Source of the DNA: Thermoplasmatota archaeon
GTDB taxonomy: Archaea; Thermoplasmatota; Penumbrarchaeia; Penumbrarchaeales; Penumbrarchaeaceae
Length of the DNA: 34,574 bases
Assembly: GCA_025457865.1 (NCBI GenBank)
Contig: JALOTP010000021.1
Coordinates: 1 to 34,574, forward strand
Direction: 5' to 3'
Numbering within the stretch: position 1 is the stretch's first letter; the number at the start of each line of letters is the position of its first letter. Of the stretch, positions 22,304-31,445 are shown one piece after another. The translations under genes were made by a program, and so were the position numbers. The notes beneath the pieces are model-generated. The model was not told where the DNA came from, made no database searches, and saw nothing but the letters and a program-made list of their open reading frames with translations.

Positions 22304-23533
22304 TTATGAGGCCTTCTGTAGCATCCTCTCGCATTCGGTGAGCTTCTCCTTTGCCTTCTGATAGCCCGGGTCGCATTCCAGTGCCCTCTTCAAGAAGATC
22401 TGCGCCTCCTTCAGAAGGGGAGGTTCTATCTCCATGAAGATGGTCCCAAGGTTGAACCAGGCCCTCTCGTACTTGTTGTTGACCTCCAGGGACTGGTTCA
22501 GGACCCTTATGGCCTGTTCCCTCTTCCCCTTCTTCCTGAGGACGATACCCAGATTGTTGAGGGCCCGGTAGGAGGTGGGGTTCTTCTCAACGGCCTTTCG
22601 GAACCTCAGCTCGGCATTCTCGAGGTCGCCTAGTGTGAAGAAGGCGTTACCCAGATGGTAGAGGAGCTCGTCGTCCATGGGGTATTCCGTCAGGGCCTTC
22701 AGGAGCTGCTCCTTGGCCCCGGCCGGGTCACCCGTCTCCATCATCATTATGGTCCTGTCGATTATCTCGTACATCCTCTTATCTTTGGGTTGTGGGAGGG
22801 GTTTGAAGGTACCCATCCTGACCCTGACCTTTTTTGGAGCGACCGTGCTTTTTGGCGGAGCGGTGGGGGACGATGGGGTTCCGATGGGTACGGTATTGTC
22901 CTCGCCTGCCTGGGGAACAGGGATGTCCAATGGCGGGAGGACCTGTGCCGCAGCGGGGGCGGGTGGCTGGGACGCAGGCGGGGACCTACCCCTACCCGCT
23001 TCGATCCTGAGCTTCATGACATCTTTCCTGGGAGAGAGCTCGTCCTTGAGCTTCTCCACATATTCCCTGTCACCTGGGGGTCTCTCCTGGGGGCCCGGTG
23101 GAAGTTTTGGTCTCTCGTCGGTGAGGAGCTCCCTGACCATCCTCATATCCAGGTCAGTGGATGGCGAAACGCCCTTGGTGGCCGTTCCGACATTGGCAGA
23201 TCTGGTATCCTCAACATGATGGTAATCGTTCGAGCGGAGGACATCGATCTCCTTCTGGATCTGGTCCCTGCGTTCGACGAGCTTCATCACCGTGTTCTCA
23301 GCCTCAAGGAGCGCTGTCTTATCGACCTTGCCGTTCAACATCAATTTTATGGTGAGGTCCTTTCTCAGCCCCTCGAGCTCCCTCTTCTGCGCGGTGATGC
23401 TCACCTTGACGTCAAGGAGCTCACCTTCAAGGGCTTTGATCCTAGCCCTCAAGTCGTTCGCTGGAGCTGCCTGGGACGCACTGATATCGGGCTTTATGAG
23501 CGCCTCGATACCTCTCCCTATCTGCACACCCAA
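22304..23533 (-). CDS. TPR protein with N-terminal coiled coil
   Basis: The 409-residue protein begins at TTG 23533, with GGAGG at 23543-23547 nine bases upstream. Residues about 27-100 form a coiled coil (LRARIKALEGELLDVKVSI). A Pro/Ala-rich, probably disordered linker spans about 140-248. Four TPR units fill about 254-405, with canonical phrases such as LLYHLGNAFFTLGDLENAE and ALNNLGIVLRKKGKREQAI. There is no signal peptide, so it should be a cytoplasmic scaffold; TPRs bind partner proteins. It has its own TATA box at 23601-23610. It lies between the charged-tail surface protein and the receiver gene, so a link to either signalling or surface assembly is possible but unproven. Confidence 0.85.
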   Translation of the reverse strand: MGVQIGRGIEALIKPDISASQAAPANDLRARIKALEGELLDVKVSITAQKRELEGLRKDLTIKLMLNGKVDKTALLEAENTVMKLVERRDQIQKEIDVLRSNDYHHVEDTRSANVGTATKGVSPSTDLDMRMVRELLTDERPKLPPGPQERPPGDREYVEKLKDELSPRKDVMKLRIEAGRGRSPPASQPPAPAAAQVLPPLDIPVPQAGEDNTVPIGTPSSPTAPPKSTVAPKKVRVRMGTFKPLPQPKDKRMYEIIDRTIMMMETGDPAGAKEQLLKALTEYPMDDELLYHLGNAFFTLGDLENAELRFRKAVEKNPTSYRALNNLGIVLRKKGKREQAIRVLNQSLEVNNKYERAWFNLGTIFMEIEPPLLKEAQIFLKRALECDPGYQKAKEKLTECERMLQKAS

Positions 23534-23600
23534 TTCAGCAAACCTCCTTTTTTACGTCCTCTGGCCCCGTCCTGACCGCATGGTATAGAACAAACAGGTG

Positions 23601-23610
23601 ATATAAAAGT
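23601..23610 (-). promoter_or_regulatory. TATA box of the TPR protein gene
   Basis: The minus strand reads ACTTTTATAT, predicting initiation near 23578 and a leader of about 45 bases that includes the GGAGG site. Confidence 0.6.
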
Positions 23611-23658
23611 TATAATCCCGGACCTTCCATGGACCCAGGCCATGTGAGAGGGACCGCA

Positions 23659-24108
23659 TCATTTCAACAGTCGCCTTCTGTTGAAATCTACGATGTTGCC
23701 TCTGCGGAGCTCATCTCTGGTGGTCGACCCCATCTTCCCGGTGAGGAATTCGGTCCCCTTGGTGATGCTCTCCCTCAGTTCGTCCTCTCTCACAGGCTTG
23801 CCGATGTAATCGTCAACTCCCCTGTCGAAACCCTCCTTCATATCGCTTTCGAGGTTCCGTGCCGTGAGCATCACTACATAGACGTCCTTCGTCCGGGTGT
23901 CGACCCTTATCCTCTCCAGCAGCTCGTCCCCTGACAATCTGGGCATCTCGCGGTCAATGACCATCATATCGGGGATCCCCCAGCTGTCCAGTGCTTTCCA
24001 GGCCTGGCCTCCGTCCGGGACGGCCAGAACGTCGTGGCCCCAGTACTTCAGAGTGGTCCTCAGAACATGCAGCGACACCGCATTGTCATCGGCAGCAATT
24101 ATCTTCAT
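23659..24108 (-). CDS. Single-domain response regulator (CheY-like)
   Basis: The 149-residue protein is one receiver domain with D7/D8 (AADDN), phospho-acceptor D52 (MVIDREMP), T82 (LTARN) and K104 (IGKPV) all present, then a 30-residue basic tail (about 120-149) ending FNRRRLLK with no recognised output domain. The ATG at 24108 follows the TATA box at 24139-24148 by the distance expected for a very short leader; an upstream in-frame ATG at 24123 would precede the expected transcript start. Beside an Hpt protein and a hybrid kinase, it is a natural terminal or intermediate acceptor of a phosphorelay. Confidence 0.9.
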   Translation of the reverse strand: MKIIAADDNAVSLHVLRTTLKYWGHDVLAVPDGGQAWKALDSWGIPDMMVIDREMPRLSGDELLERIRVDTRTKDVYVVMLTARNLESDMKEGFDRGVDDYIGKPVREDELRESITKGTEFLTGKMGSTTRDELRRGNIVDFNRRRLLK

Positions 24109-24138
24109 GGTACTTCGCCCCATTCGATTTTATCCAGA

Positions 24139-24148
24139 ATATATAAAA
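24139..24148 (-). promoter_or_regulatory. TATA box of the receiver gene
   Basis: The minus strand reads TTTATATATT, predicting initiation near 24117, 9 bases before the ATG. The receiver can thus be made independently of the kinase-Hpt pair. Confidence 0.65.
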
Positions 24149-24210
24149 TTTATCTCCATTTTAACCTTGAAAGGGTACAATGGTCAAGCCTTCCATGGAA
24201 ATGAGGTCCT

Positions 24211-24555
24211 TCAAGCGTTCACCGTATAGCTGTACAGTTCGGCAAGAAGGGCATCGAGCTCTTCCTTGAGCTCGGATAACAGACCATCCATCCTGGTAAG
24301 GTCGTTGTTCCTTGCCTCCTCCTCCATTCTCAAGGATAGCTGGTATGCCCTCCTCTTCCCGAAGTTGGAGACGGACCCCTTCATCCTGTGGACCGCCCTG
24401 CGGACTGCCTCGGCATCCCCCGACCTTATGGATTCCTCTATCCTCTGCACGTCGTCCGGATAGACGGTCTGGAAGATCTCTATCATCTCCCTGAGGAGCT
24501 CCGTGCTCCCTCCGATCTGTTCAAGCACCTCATCGGGTTCGAATACTTCGCTCAT
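24211..24555 (-). CDS. Histidine phosphotransfer (Hpt) protein
   Basis: A 114-residue all-helical Hpt domain. The phospho-accepting histidine is H56 in AVHRMKGSVSNFG, the usual HxxKGxxxNFG motif. A helical hairpin follows (SLRMEEEARNNDL). The chosen ATG at 24555 has GAGG about 8 bases upstream and lies 13 bases after the stop codon of the hybrid kinase, so the two are co-transcribed. It should pass phosphate between the receivers of the kinase and those of separate response regulators. Confidence 0.92.
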   Translation of the reverse strand: MSEVFEPDEVLEQIGGSTELLREMIEIFQTVYPDDVQRIEESIRSGDAEAVRRAVHRMKGSVSNFGKRRAYQLSLRMEEEARNNDLTRMDGLLSELKEELDALLAELYSYTVNA

Positions 24556-24568
24556 GTGGATACCTCTT

Positions 24569-27500
24569 TCATGCCCTTGCCTTCGCATTCGCAGTGCGGC
24601 AGATCCGACCTATCTCGTCGAAGAGTTCGTTGACATTTATCGGTTTGGAGATGTAGCCGTCCATCCCGGAGACCAGGCATTTGTCCCTGTCCCCGCTCAT
24701 GGCATGTGCCGTCATGGCAATGATGGGGATATCGTGCCTCATGACGCCTGACCCCTTGTCACGGATCCTTCTGGTCGCCTCAAGTCCGTCCATCTCCGGC
24801 ATCTGGAGGTCCATGAGGACTAGGTCGAAGTCCTCCCTTTCCAGGACCGATACCGCCTCCTTACCGTTGTTGGCGATGGTCACATTATGGTTCCTCTTCT
24901 CAAGGAGAGCCTTTGCCAGCTTCTGATTTATGATGTGGTCCTCGACAAGGAGTATGGCAAGGGGTCTGTTCCCTGTACCCGGGGCAGCATCAGGACCAGG
25001 GTCTTTGGACGTTCTCTTTTTCACTTCCCCTATCTCTGACCTCACCAGGTCCAGGAGCTCGTTCACATTGACCGGTTTGGGGAGCAGTCCAGTGATCCCG
25101 ACCTTCTTGAGCTTCCTCCTATCGAAGGATGCCGTATCGGAGGTCATGAGGATCAGGGGTAGGTCAGCAGCATTCTCGATCGACCTGAGCTTTGATATCA
25201 GCTCGGTCCCCGTCATATCAGGGAGACCCTGATCTATTATCAGCAGGTCGAAACCGCCATCTCTCCCATCTGCCATCATAGAGAGGACCTCCTTTCCGTT
25301 CCCAGCATTGGTAAGGACCACTCCGAGACGCTGGAAGACCCCCTTGAATATCGCCCGGTTGACCTTGTTGTCGTCCACAACGAGTATTGAGAGCCCCTCC
25401 AGGTCCTTGATATGCCCCTCATCCCCACCCGCCTTCGGTAGGGGTATCCCGAGCTCGGTCGTGAAATGGAAGGTGCTCCCTTCACCGAGCTCGCTCTCCA
25501 CCCAGATCCTACCGCCCATGAGGCCTACAAGTTTTTGGGATATGGATAGGCCGAGCCCTGTGCCCCCATACTTACGGGTGATCGATGAGTCCGCCTGGGT
25601 GAAGGATTCGAATATCTTTTCCAATTTCTCCTTTGCAATCCCTATGCCAGTATCGGCTACGGAGAACGTGATAAGCGTCCTATTATCCTTCACCCTGCCT
25701 CCCTGCATCTCCGTCCTGATGGTGATCGAACCTCTCTGGGTGAACTTGATGGAGTTCCCTATCAGATTGATGAGGACCTGCCTCAACCTCATTGGGTCCC
25801 CCATGAGCCTTTCGGGAGTCCTCTTATCCAGTTCCAGCTTGAGGACGATGTCCTTCTCCGCCGCCTTGAAGCTCATGGTGCCTATCACGCTCGATATCAT
25901 CTCCCTGATGTCGAACTCGGTGAACTCTATCTCGAGCTTTCCAGCCTCTATCTTGGAGAAGTCAAGGATATCGTTGATGACTATCATGAGCGCCTCTATG
26001 GATTCCTTGGCAAGCGTCAGGTACTTCCTCTGCTCGGTTTCGAGCTCCGAGTCCAGTACGAGCTCGGTCATGCCCTTTATGGCGTTTATGGGGGTCCTTA
26101 TCTCATGGCTCATATTGGCCAGGAACTCGCTCTTTGCGACCGCGGCCGCTTCTACGCTCTCCATGGCCTTCTTGAGCTGGTATTCTATCTTCTTCCTCTC
26201 CGTGATATCGACGCTCAGCTGGGCGACCACCCATTTCCCGCTCTCGTCCTGCAGGGGAATGGATGTGACCTGGACTATGGCCCCATCCTCACCCTTCAAT
26301 TTCCTCTCATGGACATTGGCGGTCTTTGTGTCAAGGACCACATCGATGTAACAGTTCTCGCACGGGCCGGCCTTTTTGTAGAAGTAATCATAGCACTTCC
26401 TTCCGCTCACCTCGCCGTAAAGGTCAATGAACCCCGAATTGACATAGGTCAGGTTGAGGTCCCTGTCGATTATGTTCATCCCGGTCTTGGTGGTCTTTAG
26501 GATCTCATCTATCTTGTGCCTCAGGGTCTGGACCTCCCTGCTCGTCCGCTCCAGCTCGACCATGGCCTTCTCTGTCTGAACCCTTTCCATGTTGGCATCC
26601 TGCATGAGGCTCATGGCGATCTTCCGGGCCTGCTCCAGATCGCTCGTCCTGTCCTTGACAAGGACCTCCAGCTCCTCCCTGTGGCGCTTCAGTTCCCTTT
26701 CGTTGTTGACCCTCTCCGTCACATCGCGCATCGTTTCTATGGCACCGTAACATTCGCCGTTCTTGTTGAGGAGAGGTGAGGCAACGACCCAGAGCTGCGC
26801 GCTCTTTCCATCCCTCAAGTTCTGGACCAATCCCTCGGAAAAATGGTACTTACCGGTCCTCTCCACCCGATGGCCGGACGATTCCCATTCTTGTGCTGTT
26901 TCATCACCTTTATCGATAAGGCAGGACCTTGCGACATCGAAGAACGGGACATCGAGGGTCGAGCCGTCCTTTCCAACGACATCCAATCTCCTGGACCCGG
27001 TGAGCTCCTCCATGGCCTTGTTCCAGGCTATGATGCTCATCTCACGGTCTATGACGAAGGTCGGCTCGGGAAGGAGGTTGATTATCTCCATCAGCTGCTG
27101 ATGGTCGCTCACAAGGGATTCCTGAGCCTCCTTGACCTCTGTGACGTCCCTTATGACAGTTATGATATGGCTTACCTTGTTATCGCTGAATACGGGGACC
27201 TTCCGTACCTCTGTCACGAGCTTTTCATCCATCGTCGTGAGCCGCTGTTCCGTAACGAGGACCTTGCCGGTCCTCAGGACCCAATCGTATTCCTCTATGA
27301 TCTTCGACGTATAGAAATGATAGACGTCCGGGAGCGTCTTCCCGATACAATCCTTTTCGACCCCCAGGAAATCGTTCATCTTGGCACAGCTGTCGTTCAT
27401 AAGGACGATCTCAAGGTCGGTGTCCACGACATGTATGGCATCCGACAGGGAGTTGATGACGGTCCTGTATCTCTCATCGCTCTCCTTGAGCCTCTTTGAG

Positions 27501-27973
27501 AATTCCATGGTCTGGATGGTGCTCGCATTGGCCGCCTTGCACGCTTCGGTGTCCAGATCCTTCGAGGCCGCTACAAGCCTGCTCAACTTGAGGTGGGTAT
27601 GGACCCTCGCTAAGACCTCTTCCTCAATGTAGGGTAGATCGAAATAGTCGGCACCCCCGGCCTTGAACCCCTTGACCTTGTCCTTATCGCCATTCTTCAT
27701 GTTCACGAATATGATGGGTATTTCCCTGGTCCTCTGGTTCTTCTTGAGGAACCAGCAGACCTCGAAGCCGTCGGAACTAGGCAGGTTGATATTGATTATA
27801 ATGAGCTCGGGCGGAAGGTGGTTCAGGGTCTTCATGAGTATCTTCATGTTCTTGGCCCACCTCACGGTGTGGCCGGCTCCCCTCAGGAGCTTGTCAAGGT
27901 CGGAGAAGATATCGTCCTCATCCGTGATGAACAGGATATCCCCTCCCCTTTCGGGGCTCTCGTACGGGTTCAT
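24569..27973 (-). CDS. Hybrid histidine kinase: pseudo-REC, three PAS, HisKA, HATPase, two REC
   Basis: A 1134-residue soluble kinase. Domains in order: an N-terminal receiver (12-130), PAS about 166-282, PAS about 292-422, a coiled coil, PAS about 488-594, HisKA with H623 (MSHEIRTP), HATPase with N740, DTGIGI (774-779) and GTGLGL (804-809), then receivers with D914/K966 and D1055/K1110. In the first receiver the phospho-acceptor is N61 (IIINI) and the conserved Lys is replaced (YFDLPY), so it should not be phosphorylated. The third PAS has cysteines C527, C538 and C541 that might hold a metal or redox cofactor. There is no membrane helix, so the signal is cytoplasmic. Hpt follows at 13 bases. 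Tandem C-terminal receivers plus separate Hpt imply a multi-step phosphorelay. Confidence 0.93.
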   Translation of the reverse strand: MNPYESPERGGDILFITDEDDIFSDLDKLLRGAGHTVRWAKNMKILMKTLNHLPPELIIININLPSSDGFEVCWFLKKNQRTREIPIIFVNMKNGDKDKVKGFKAGGADYFDLPYIEEEVLARVHTHLKLSRLVAASKDLDTEACKAANASTIQTMEFSKRLKESDERYRTVINSLSDAIHVVDTDLEIVLMNDSCAKMNDFLGVEKDCIGKTLPDVYHFYTSKIIEEYDWVLRTGKVLVTEQRLTTMDEKLVTEVRKVPVFSDNKVSHIITVIRDVTEVKEAQESLVSDHQQLMEIINLLPEPTFVIDREMSIIAWNKAMEELTGSRRLDVVGKDGSTLDVPFFDVARSCLIDKGDETAQEWESSGHRVERTGKYHFSEGLVQNLRDGKSAQLWVVASPLLNKNGECYGAIETMRDVTERVNNERELKRHREELEVLVKDRTSDLEQARKIAMSLMQDANMERVQTEKAMVELERTSREVQTLRHKIDEILKTTKTGMNIIDRDLNLTYVNSGFIDLYGEVSGRKCYDYFYKKAGPCENCYIDVVLDTKTANVHERKLKGEDGAIVQVTSIPLQDESGKWVVAQLSVDITERKKIEYQLKKAMESVEAAAVAKSEFLANMSHEIRTPINAIKGMTELVLDSELETEQRKYLTLAKESIEALMIVINDILDFSKIEAGKLEIEFTEFDIREMISSVIGTMSFKAAEKDIVLKLELDKRTPERLMGDPMRLRQVLINLIGNSIKFTQRGSITIRTEMQGGRVKDNRTLITFSVADTGIGIAKEKLEKIFESFTQADSSITRKYGGTGLGLSISQKLVGLMGGRIWVESELGEGSTFHFTTELGIPLPKAGGDEGHIKDLEGLSILVVDDNKVNRAIFKGVFQRLGVVLTNAGNGKEVLSMMADGRDGGFDLLIIDQGLPDMTGTELISKLRSIENAADLPLILMTSDTASFDRRKLKKVGITGLLPKPVNVNELLDLVRSEIGEVKKRTSKDPGPDAAPGTGNRPLAILLVEDHIINQKLAKALLEKRNHNVTIANNGKEAVSVLEREDFDLVLMDLQMPEMDGLEATRRIRDKGSGVMRHDIPIIAMTAHAMSGDRDKCLVSGMDGYISKPINVNELFDEIGRICRTANAKARA

Positions 27974-28068
27974 CGCTCTTCACTCTACCAGACAGGTCGA
28001 AGGATACGGGAGGCCATCACGATGACCTGTCAAAGTGACCTTCATCAGGAAGGTCGACTGGACACCAT

Positions 28069-28076
28069 AAAAAAAA
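28069..28076 (-). terminator. Oligo-T terminator after the PAS-protein gene
   Basis: Eight T residues on the minus strand, 37 bases after the stop codon of the PAS-only gene. Oligo-T without a hairpin is the usual archaeal termination signal. The run also ends where transcription of the hybrid kinase should begin. Confidence 0.55.
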
Positions 28077-28089
28077 TGGTCCATATTGA

Positions 28090-28097
28090 CATATAAA
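28090..28097 (-). promoter_or_regulatory. TATA box of the hybrid kinase-Hpt operon
   Basis: The minus strand reads TTTATATG, predicting initiation near 28067 and a leader of about 95 bases before the ATG at 27973. I saw no clear Shine-Dalgarno motif and no riboswitch I recognise in that leader. Confidence 0.5.
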
Positions 28098-28113
28098 CCT
28101 TTTCTACCCATTA

Positions 28114-29289
28114 TCAAACCCTGTAACTGGTGTACTTCTCTGGTCTTCCCAGTTCCCTCATGAGCACGTTAACCTCTTCCTTGAGCTCTATCATCCTTCT
28201 CTCCCTTTCGAAAATGGAGCTCTGGTCGGGCACATCCTCCTTTATGCACCCTTGGGTCAGGCCGCTATCGGTGACGGAGGTTGTGAGGTCCATGACAACG
28301 CCAAGGACGGTACCTGTGCTCTTTTTTAGGCCAGCGAATGTGGCTCTTATGGATAGGACGTTTTCCGCGCCCTTCCCATTGTGAAGGTACCTAAGCGATA
28401 TCTGATGCAATTTACGCTCATCATGCTGACCAAGGAGGAAGGAACGGACCTTGCCCTTGTCCTCTGCATGAACGCCCTCGAGGAACGAGCCCATGTCGGA
28501 CCGTTCCCCTTTTTGAAGTCCGAGCAGGGAATTGAACATTTCCGAACCCATTATGCGTCCGGTAGCAATATCCAAAATAAAGGTCCCAGCATCCATCAGA
28601 CCTCCCAAGAGCTCATTGAGCACCTGCAGGAGCTCGGACCTGGAAGCAGCCGCCTCAAGCTCCTTTTTCGCTCTTTCCAATGCGAAATCGTTCTCCATCA
28701 TGGACCTGCGGATACTGTCAAGTTCGCCCCTCATCTCCGTTACGTCCATCGTAAGGATGAGCATCTCTGCTGGCGAACCCTCCTTTAAAGGCAGGGGGAG
28801 GCAGGATACCATCAGGTACGTGGGTCCGTCCTTCCCTTTGACATCCATTTCCACGATCTTTCCGTCTATTGGCGTCGAGGACCTCAGAAGTGCTATCAGG
28901 TCATTCTGGTCACTGTCAGGTCCGTTCCCATCGAACCCGACCTTCGTTCGTCCATCATCGTTGACCTCTTCTTCGGATATGCCCCTTGATGGTCCTGGGT
29001 CCGGACATGCAAGGTGCATTTTATTCCTGATGTCCTTGACCGATACCAAGACCAGCTTTCCCTTTGAAAGGGCCTTACCATTGTCCCTGATGAACCCTTT
29101 GAGCGATCCGCTCATCTCGCTCGATCGGAGCCATTGGTCCTGTTCGACTGTCTTACTGGACCCATTCTTCCTCTCCCTCTCCAGCCATGAGATGGTCTCG
29201 CTTATCTTGCTTGAATTGACAGAGGACCTGTCAATGCGGTCAGGGTTCATGTGCTCATAGCTCCTTCGACCCGTTTCCGCAACGATCAT
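28114..29289 (-). CDS. PAS-only signalling protein, two PAS-like domains, no kinase
   Basis: A 391-residue soluble protein. A PAS-like domain ends near 186 (MLILTMDVTEM), a coiled coil spans about 187-225, and a second PAS-like domain (about 228-338) ends in VLGVVMDLTTS. The C-terminal helix ERERRMIELKEEVNVLMRELGRPEKY (part of 361-386) is of a kind seen at the ends of PAS-containing sensors. There is no HisKA, HATPase, receiver or cyclase signature. Its ATG overlaps the stop codon of the exported glycoside hydrolase gene (ATGA), so the two are translated together. It may act as an adaptor for a kinase encoded elsewhere, perhaps the hybrid kinase next door. The first PAS assignment is weaker than the second. 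Confidence 0.72.
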   Translation of the reverse strand: MIVAETGRRSYEHMNPDRIDRSSVNSSKISETISWLERERKNGSSKTVEQDQWLRSSEMSGSLKGFIRDNGKALSKGKLVLVSVKDIRNKMHLACPDPGPSRGISEEEVNDDGRTKVGFDGNGPDSDQNDLIALLRSSTPIDGKIVEMDVKGKDGPTYLMVSCLPLPLKEGSPAEMLILTMDVTEMRGELDSIRRSMMENDFALERAKKELEAAASRSELLQVLNELLGGLMDAGTFILDIATGRIMGSEMFNSLLGLQKGERSDMGSFLEGVHAEDKGKVRSFLLGQHDERKLHQISLRYLHNGKGAENVLSIRATFAGLKKSTGTVLGVVMDLTTSVTDSGLTQGCIKEDVPDQSSIFERERRMIELKEEVNVLMRELGRPEKYTSYRV

Positions 29290-31445
29290 TCCGCTGCGAA
29301 TGCCTCCATCATGGTCCGGTAGGACCCTTTCAGCCTCTCATGGTACGTCGGTGCGTCCCAGGTGTCCCAGGTATGATATGCTCCGCTCGAAGCTATGATA
29401 CTGGCATCATCACCGCTATCCTGTCCATCAGGACCCGCCAATACCAATGCCTTGACCGATATCCCGTCAATGTTGACCGAAGATCGCGGACCCTCGTTCA
29501 GGACGTCGCCTACAACTACCTTTCTGCTAGGGTCCCTGAAGTTCAGCATCCCCCATGGCAGCCTGAGCTCCATTGAGCGTCCGTCCGCGGAGGTGCAGAT
29601 ATCGTAAAGAGGGGTTTGTGCTTGGACGGGGTCGTAGGTCCCCTTTACAAGGACCCCTGCCTGAAACGTTCCAACGGGTACTATCTCACCGGTGCATGGT
29701 ATCATCTGCTCATTTGAGGTTACCATCTCAAGAGGAACGAAACCGTCCTCAGTGCCCAATGTAGCAGGGTTCAGGACATTGTAGGCGCTGTCAACGAACA
29801 GGGAGGCGGGACCATCCCCGGGGATATCCACCATGAACTCCATCCCCTCGCTTCCGGAGGTCCCTGACCCTATCTTTCCGATACCATGGTCCGGCAGGGT
29901 ATCAAGGAGCAATCTGACATCGTACCCGGCAAGTTCTCCCAGGTCGATCCTGATGTAGATGTAACCTTCATCGTTCATCATGATGATGGAAGGCCCGGTC
30001 AGAGCCGATCCGTTCGATAATTGGACCGACCCAAGTGCTGCCCAATCATCCATGTTCCCATCAATTGCTATGCGCTGCACAGCTCCCGGAGAGAAGCTCA
30101 GCAGACCATAGTTCTCCTCGCAGTTCATGGGATCGTACCAGTCAGGTTTGCCCTCTATGTCCACAGCGCTCCTGACGTTCCAGGTCGTCTTGAACCATTC
30201 GTCCTGCCAGGAGAAGACTATCCCTCCTAGGAGCCCCTCATCGACTATGGACGAGAACAGGTCCGAGAGGAACCGGCCCTGCTCTTCCTCCGTTAGGGCG
30301 CCCTGGTCCATGCCATCGACGTTCCTTGCGGCGAGCCCTTTCGATGTTGGCAGTCCGAACTCTCCAACAAGGATGGGGGTCGTGTGATGGGACCTCATAT
30401 CCTTGAGATAGGCAGCATAGCTGCTCTTGTCCTTTCCTTCGGACCCGAGCTGGTCCTGGCCGTATTCCAGGTTCATGAAGTCCGGATAGTAGGGGTAGGC
30501 ATGTAAGGTCGCGAAAAGGCCGGTAAAGAAAGTATCGCTTGCCAGGATGTGGTCCGGGTCTACTGAGGCGATATCGTTGCACCTTACGGGCTCCAGCGGA
30601 TGGTCCAATTTGTCAAGGACCTGATAGTTCACGAAGCTAAGCGGAGCCTGGAAAGAGTACCTGGAGGAACCGTATGATGCGATATGTTCCAACATACCTG
30701 CCAGCCATATTTCGAAAGGAGAGCCGCCTATGGTCGAGATATAGGTTCCCACAAGGTCATCAATTCCCTCAAAGGCAGTGTCGGTCCCCATTACCAGAGA
30801 AGGCTCCCATTCCTGTCCTAGGACCAAACCGATGACGTAACCGGAGACGTCTGCATCGTAAGACCCCATAGGGACATCCCGCGTCCCTTTTGAACGAAGG
30901 TTCCCATGGATAACGTCAATTGTGCTCTCAATATTCGATCTTAGGCTCCTTGTAAGGGCAGGATCGAAGGCATTCCCGGCATTCCCAAGAACGCATTCGT
31001 TCGCATATATCCCTTGGAAAAGGAAAAGGGTGCTGTCCGGGTGCATCTCATTATGGTCCCTTAACGCTCTGTAGAACTGGGGCGGGTGGATGGAATAGGT
31101 CCTCACAGCATTGGCGTTCATATCCCCTATCTGGTCGAACCATCTGAGGTATTCATCATAATTTATTGCTGCCTCTCCCGGGAAATGACCCGGCTTGGCC
31201 ATTCCAAAGTTCACTCCCTTGACAAGGATGTCTGTCCACTGGTCATTCGCAAAGATCTGGAAACTATCACCCTGGACCCTCGCATACCGGTGATATGTTC
31301 CATCACTGGTGACGAAGGGGTTCGTCTGTTCCGCATCGGCAGGGGTCTGAATGTCCGGGACGAGGTCGAACCCGATGTTGATGGAGAAGAGAGTGAAAAG
31401 GCCTATGAGACCTATCACGATCGGGTTGTACCTCTCAAGGGTCAT
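29286..31445 (-). CDS. Exported or anchored glycoside hydrolase (TIM barrel) with CBM9-like domain
   Basis: The 719-residue protein has an N-terminal hydrophobic anchor (about 9-25). A TIM-barrel glycosidase region spans about 70-430, opening ILVKGVNFGMAKPG, with a candidate acid/base Glu in GQEWEP (E212 or E214) and a candidate nucleophile in LVGEFGLPTS (E362). These are the two-glutamate features of clan GH-A (GH2/GH5/GH72-like); the exact family is uncertain. From about 455 a second domain begins IAIDGNMDDWAALGSV and reads like a CBM9/DOMON-type carbohydrate-binding module. It probably works on the cell-surface or external glycans. GAGGTGA precedes the ATG and a TATA-like CCTTTATCCG lies near 31495-31504. 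Coupling to a PAS protein inside a sensor cluster is unusual. Confidence 0.8.
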   Translation of the reverse strand: MTLERYNPIVIGLIGLFTLFSINIGFDLVPDIQTPADAEQTNPFVTSDGTYHRYARVQGDSFQIFANDQWTDILVKGVNFGMAKPGHFPGEAAINYDEYLRWFDQIGDMNANAVRTYSIHPPQFYRALRDHNEMHPDSTLFLFQGIYANECVLGNAGNAFDPALTRSLRSNIESTIDVIHGNLRSKGTRDVPMGSYDADVSGYVIGLVLGQEWEPSLVMGTDTAFEGIDDLVGTYISTIGGSPFEIWLAGMLEHIASYGSSRYSFQAPLSFVNYQVLDKLDHPLEPVRCNDIASVDPDHILASDTFFTGLFATLHAYPYYPDFMNLEYGQDQLGSEGKDKSSYAAYLKDMRSHHTTPILVGEFGLPTSKGLAARNVDGMDQGALTEEEQGRFLSDLFSSIVDEGLLGGIVFSWQDEWFKTTWNVRSAVDIEGKPDWYDPMNCEENYGLLSFSPGAVQRIAIDGNMDDWAALGSVQLSNGSALTGPSIIMMNDEGYIYIRIDLGELAGYDVRLLLDTLPDHGIGKIGSGTSGSEGMEFMVDIPGDGPASLFVDSAYNVLNPATLGTEDGFVPLEMVTSNEQMIPCTGEIVPVGTFQAGVLVKGTYDPVQAQTPLYDICTSADGRSMELRLPWGMLNFRDPSRKVVVGDVLNEGPRSSVNIDGISVKALVLAGPDGQDSGDDASIIASSGAYHTWDTWDAPTYHERLKGSYRTMMEAFAAE

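Noticed and set aside
28532..29260. 242-codon plus-strand frame
   Set aside because: It is antisense to the PAS-only protein and its Ser/Leu-rich composition is typical of the reverse strand of charged coiled-coil genes.
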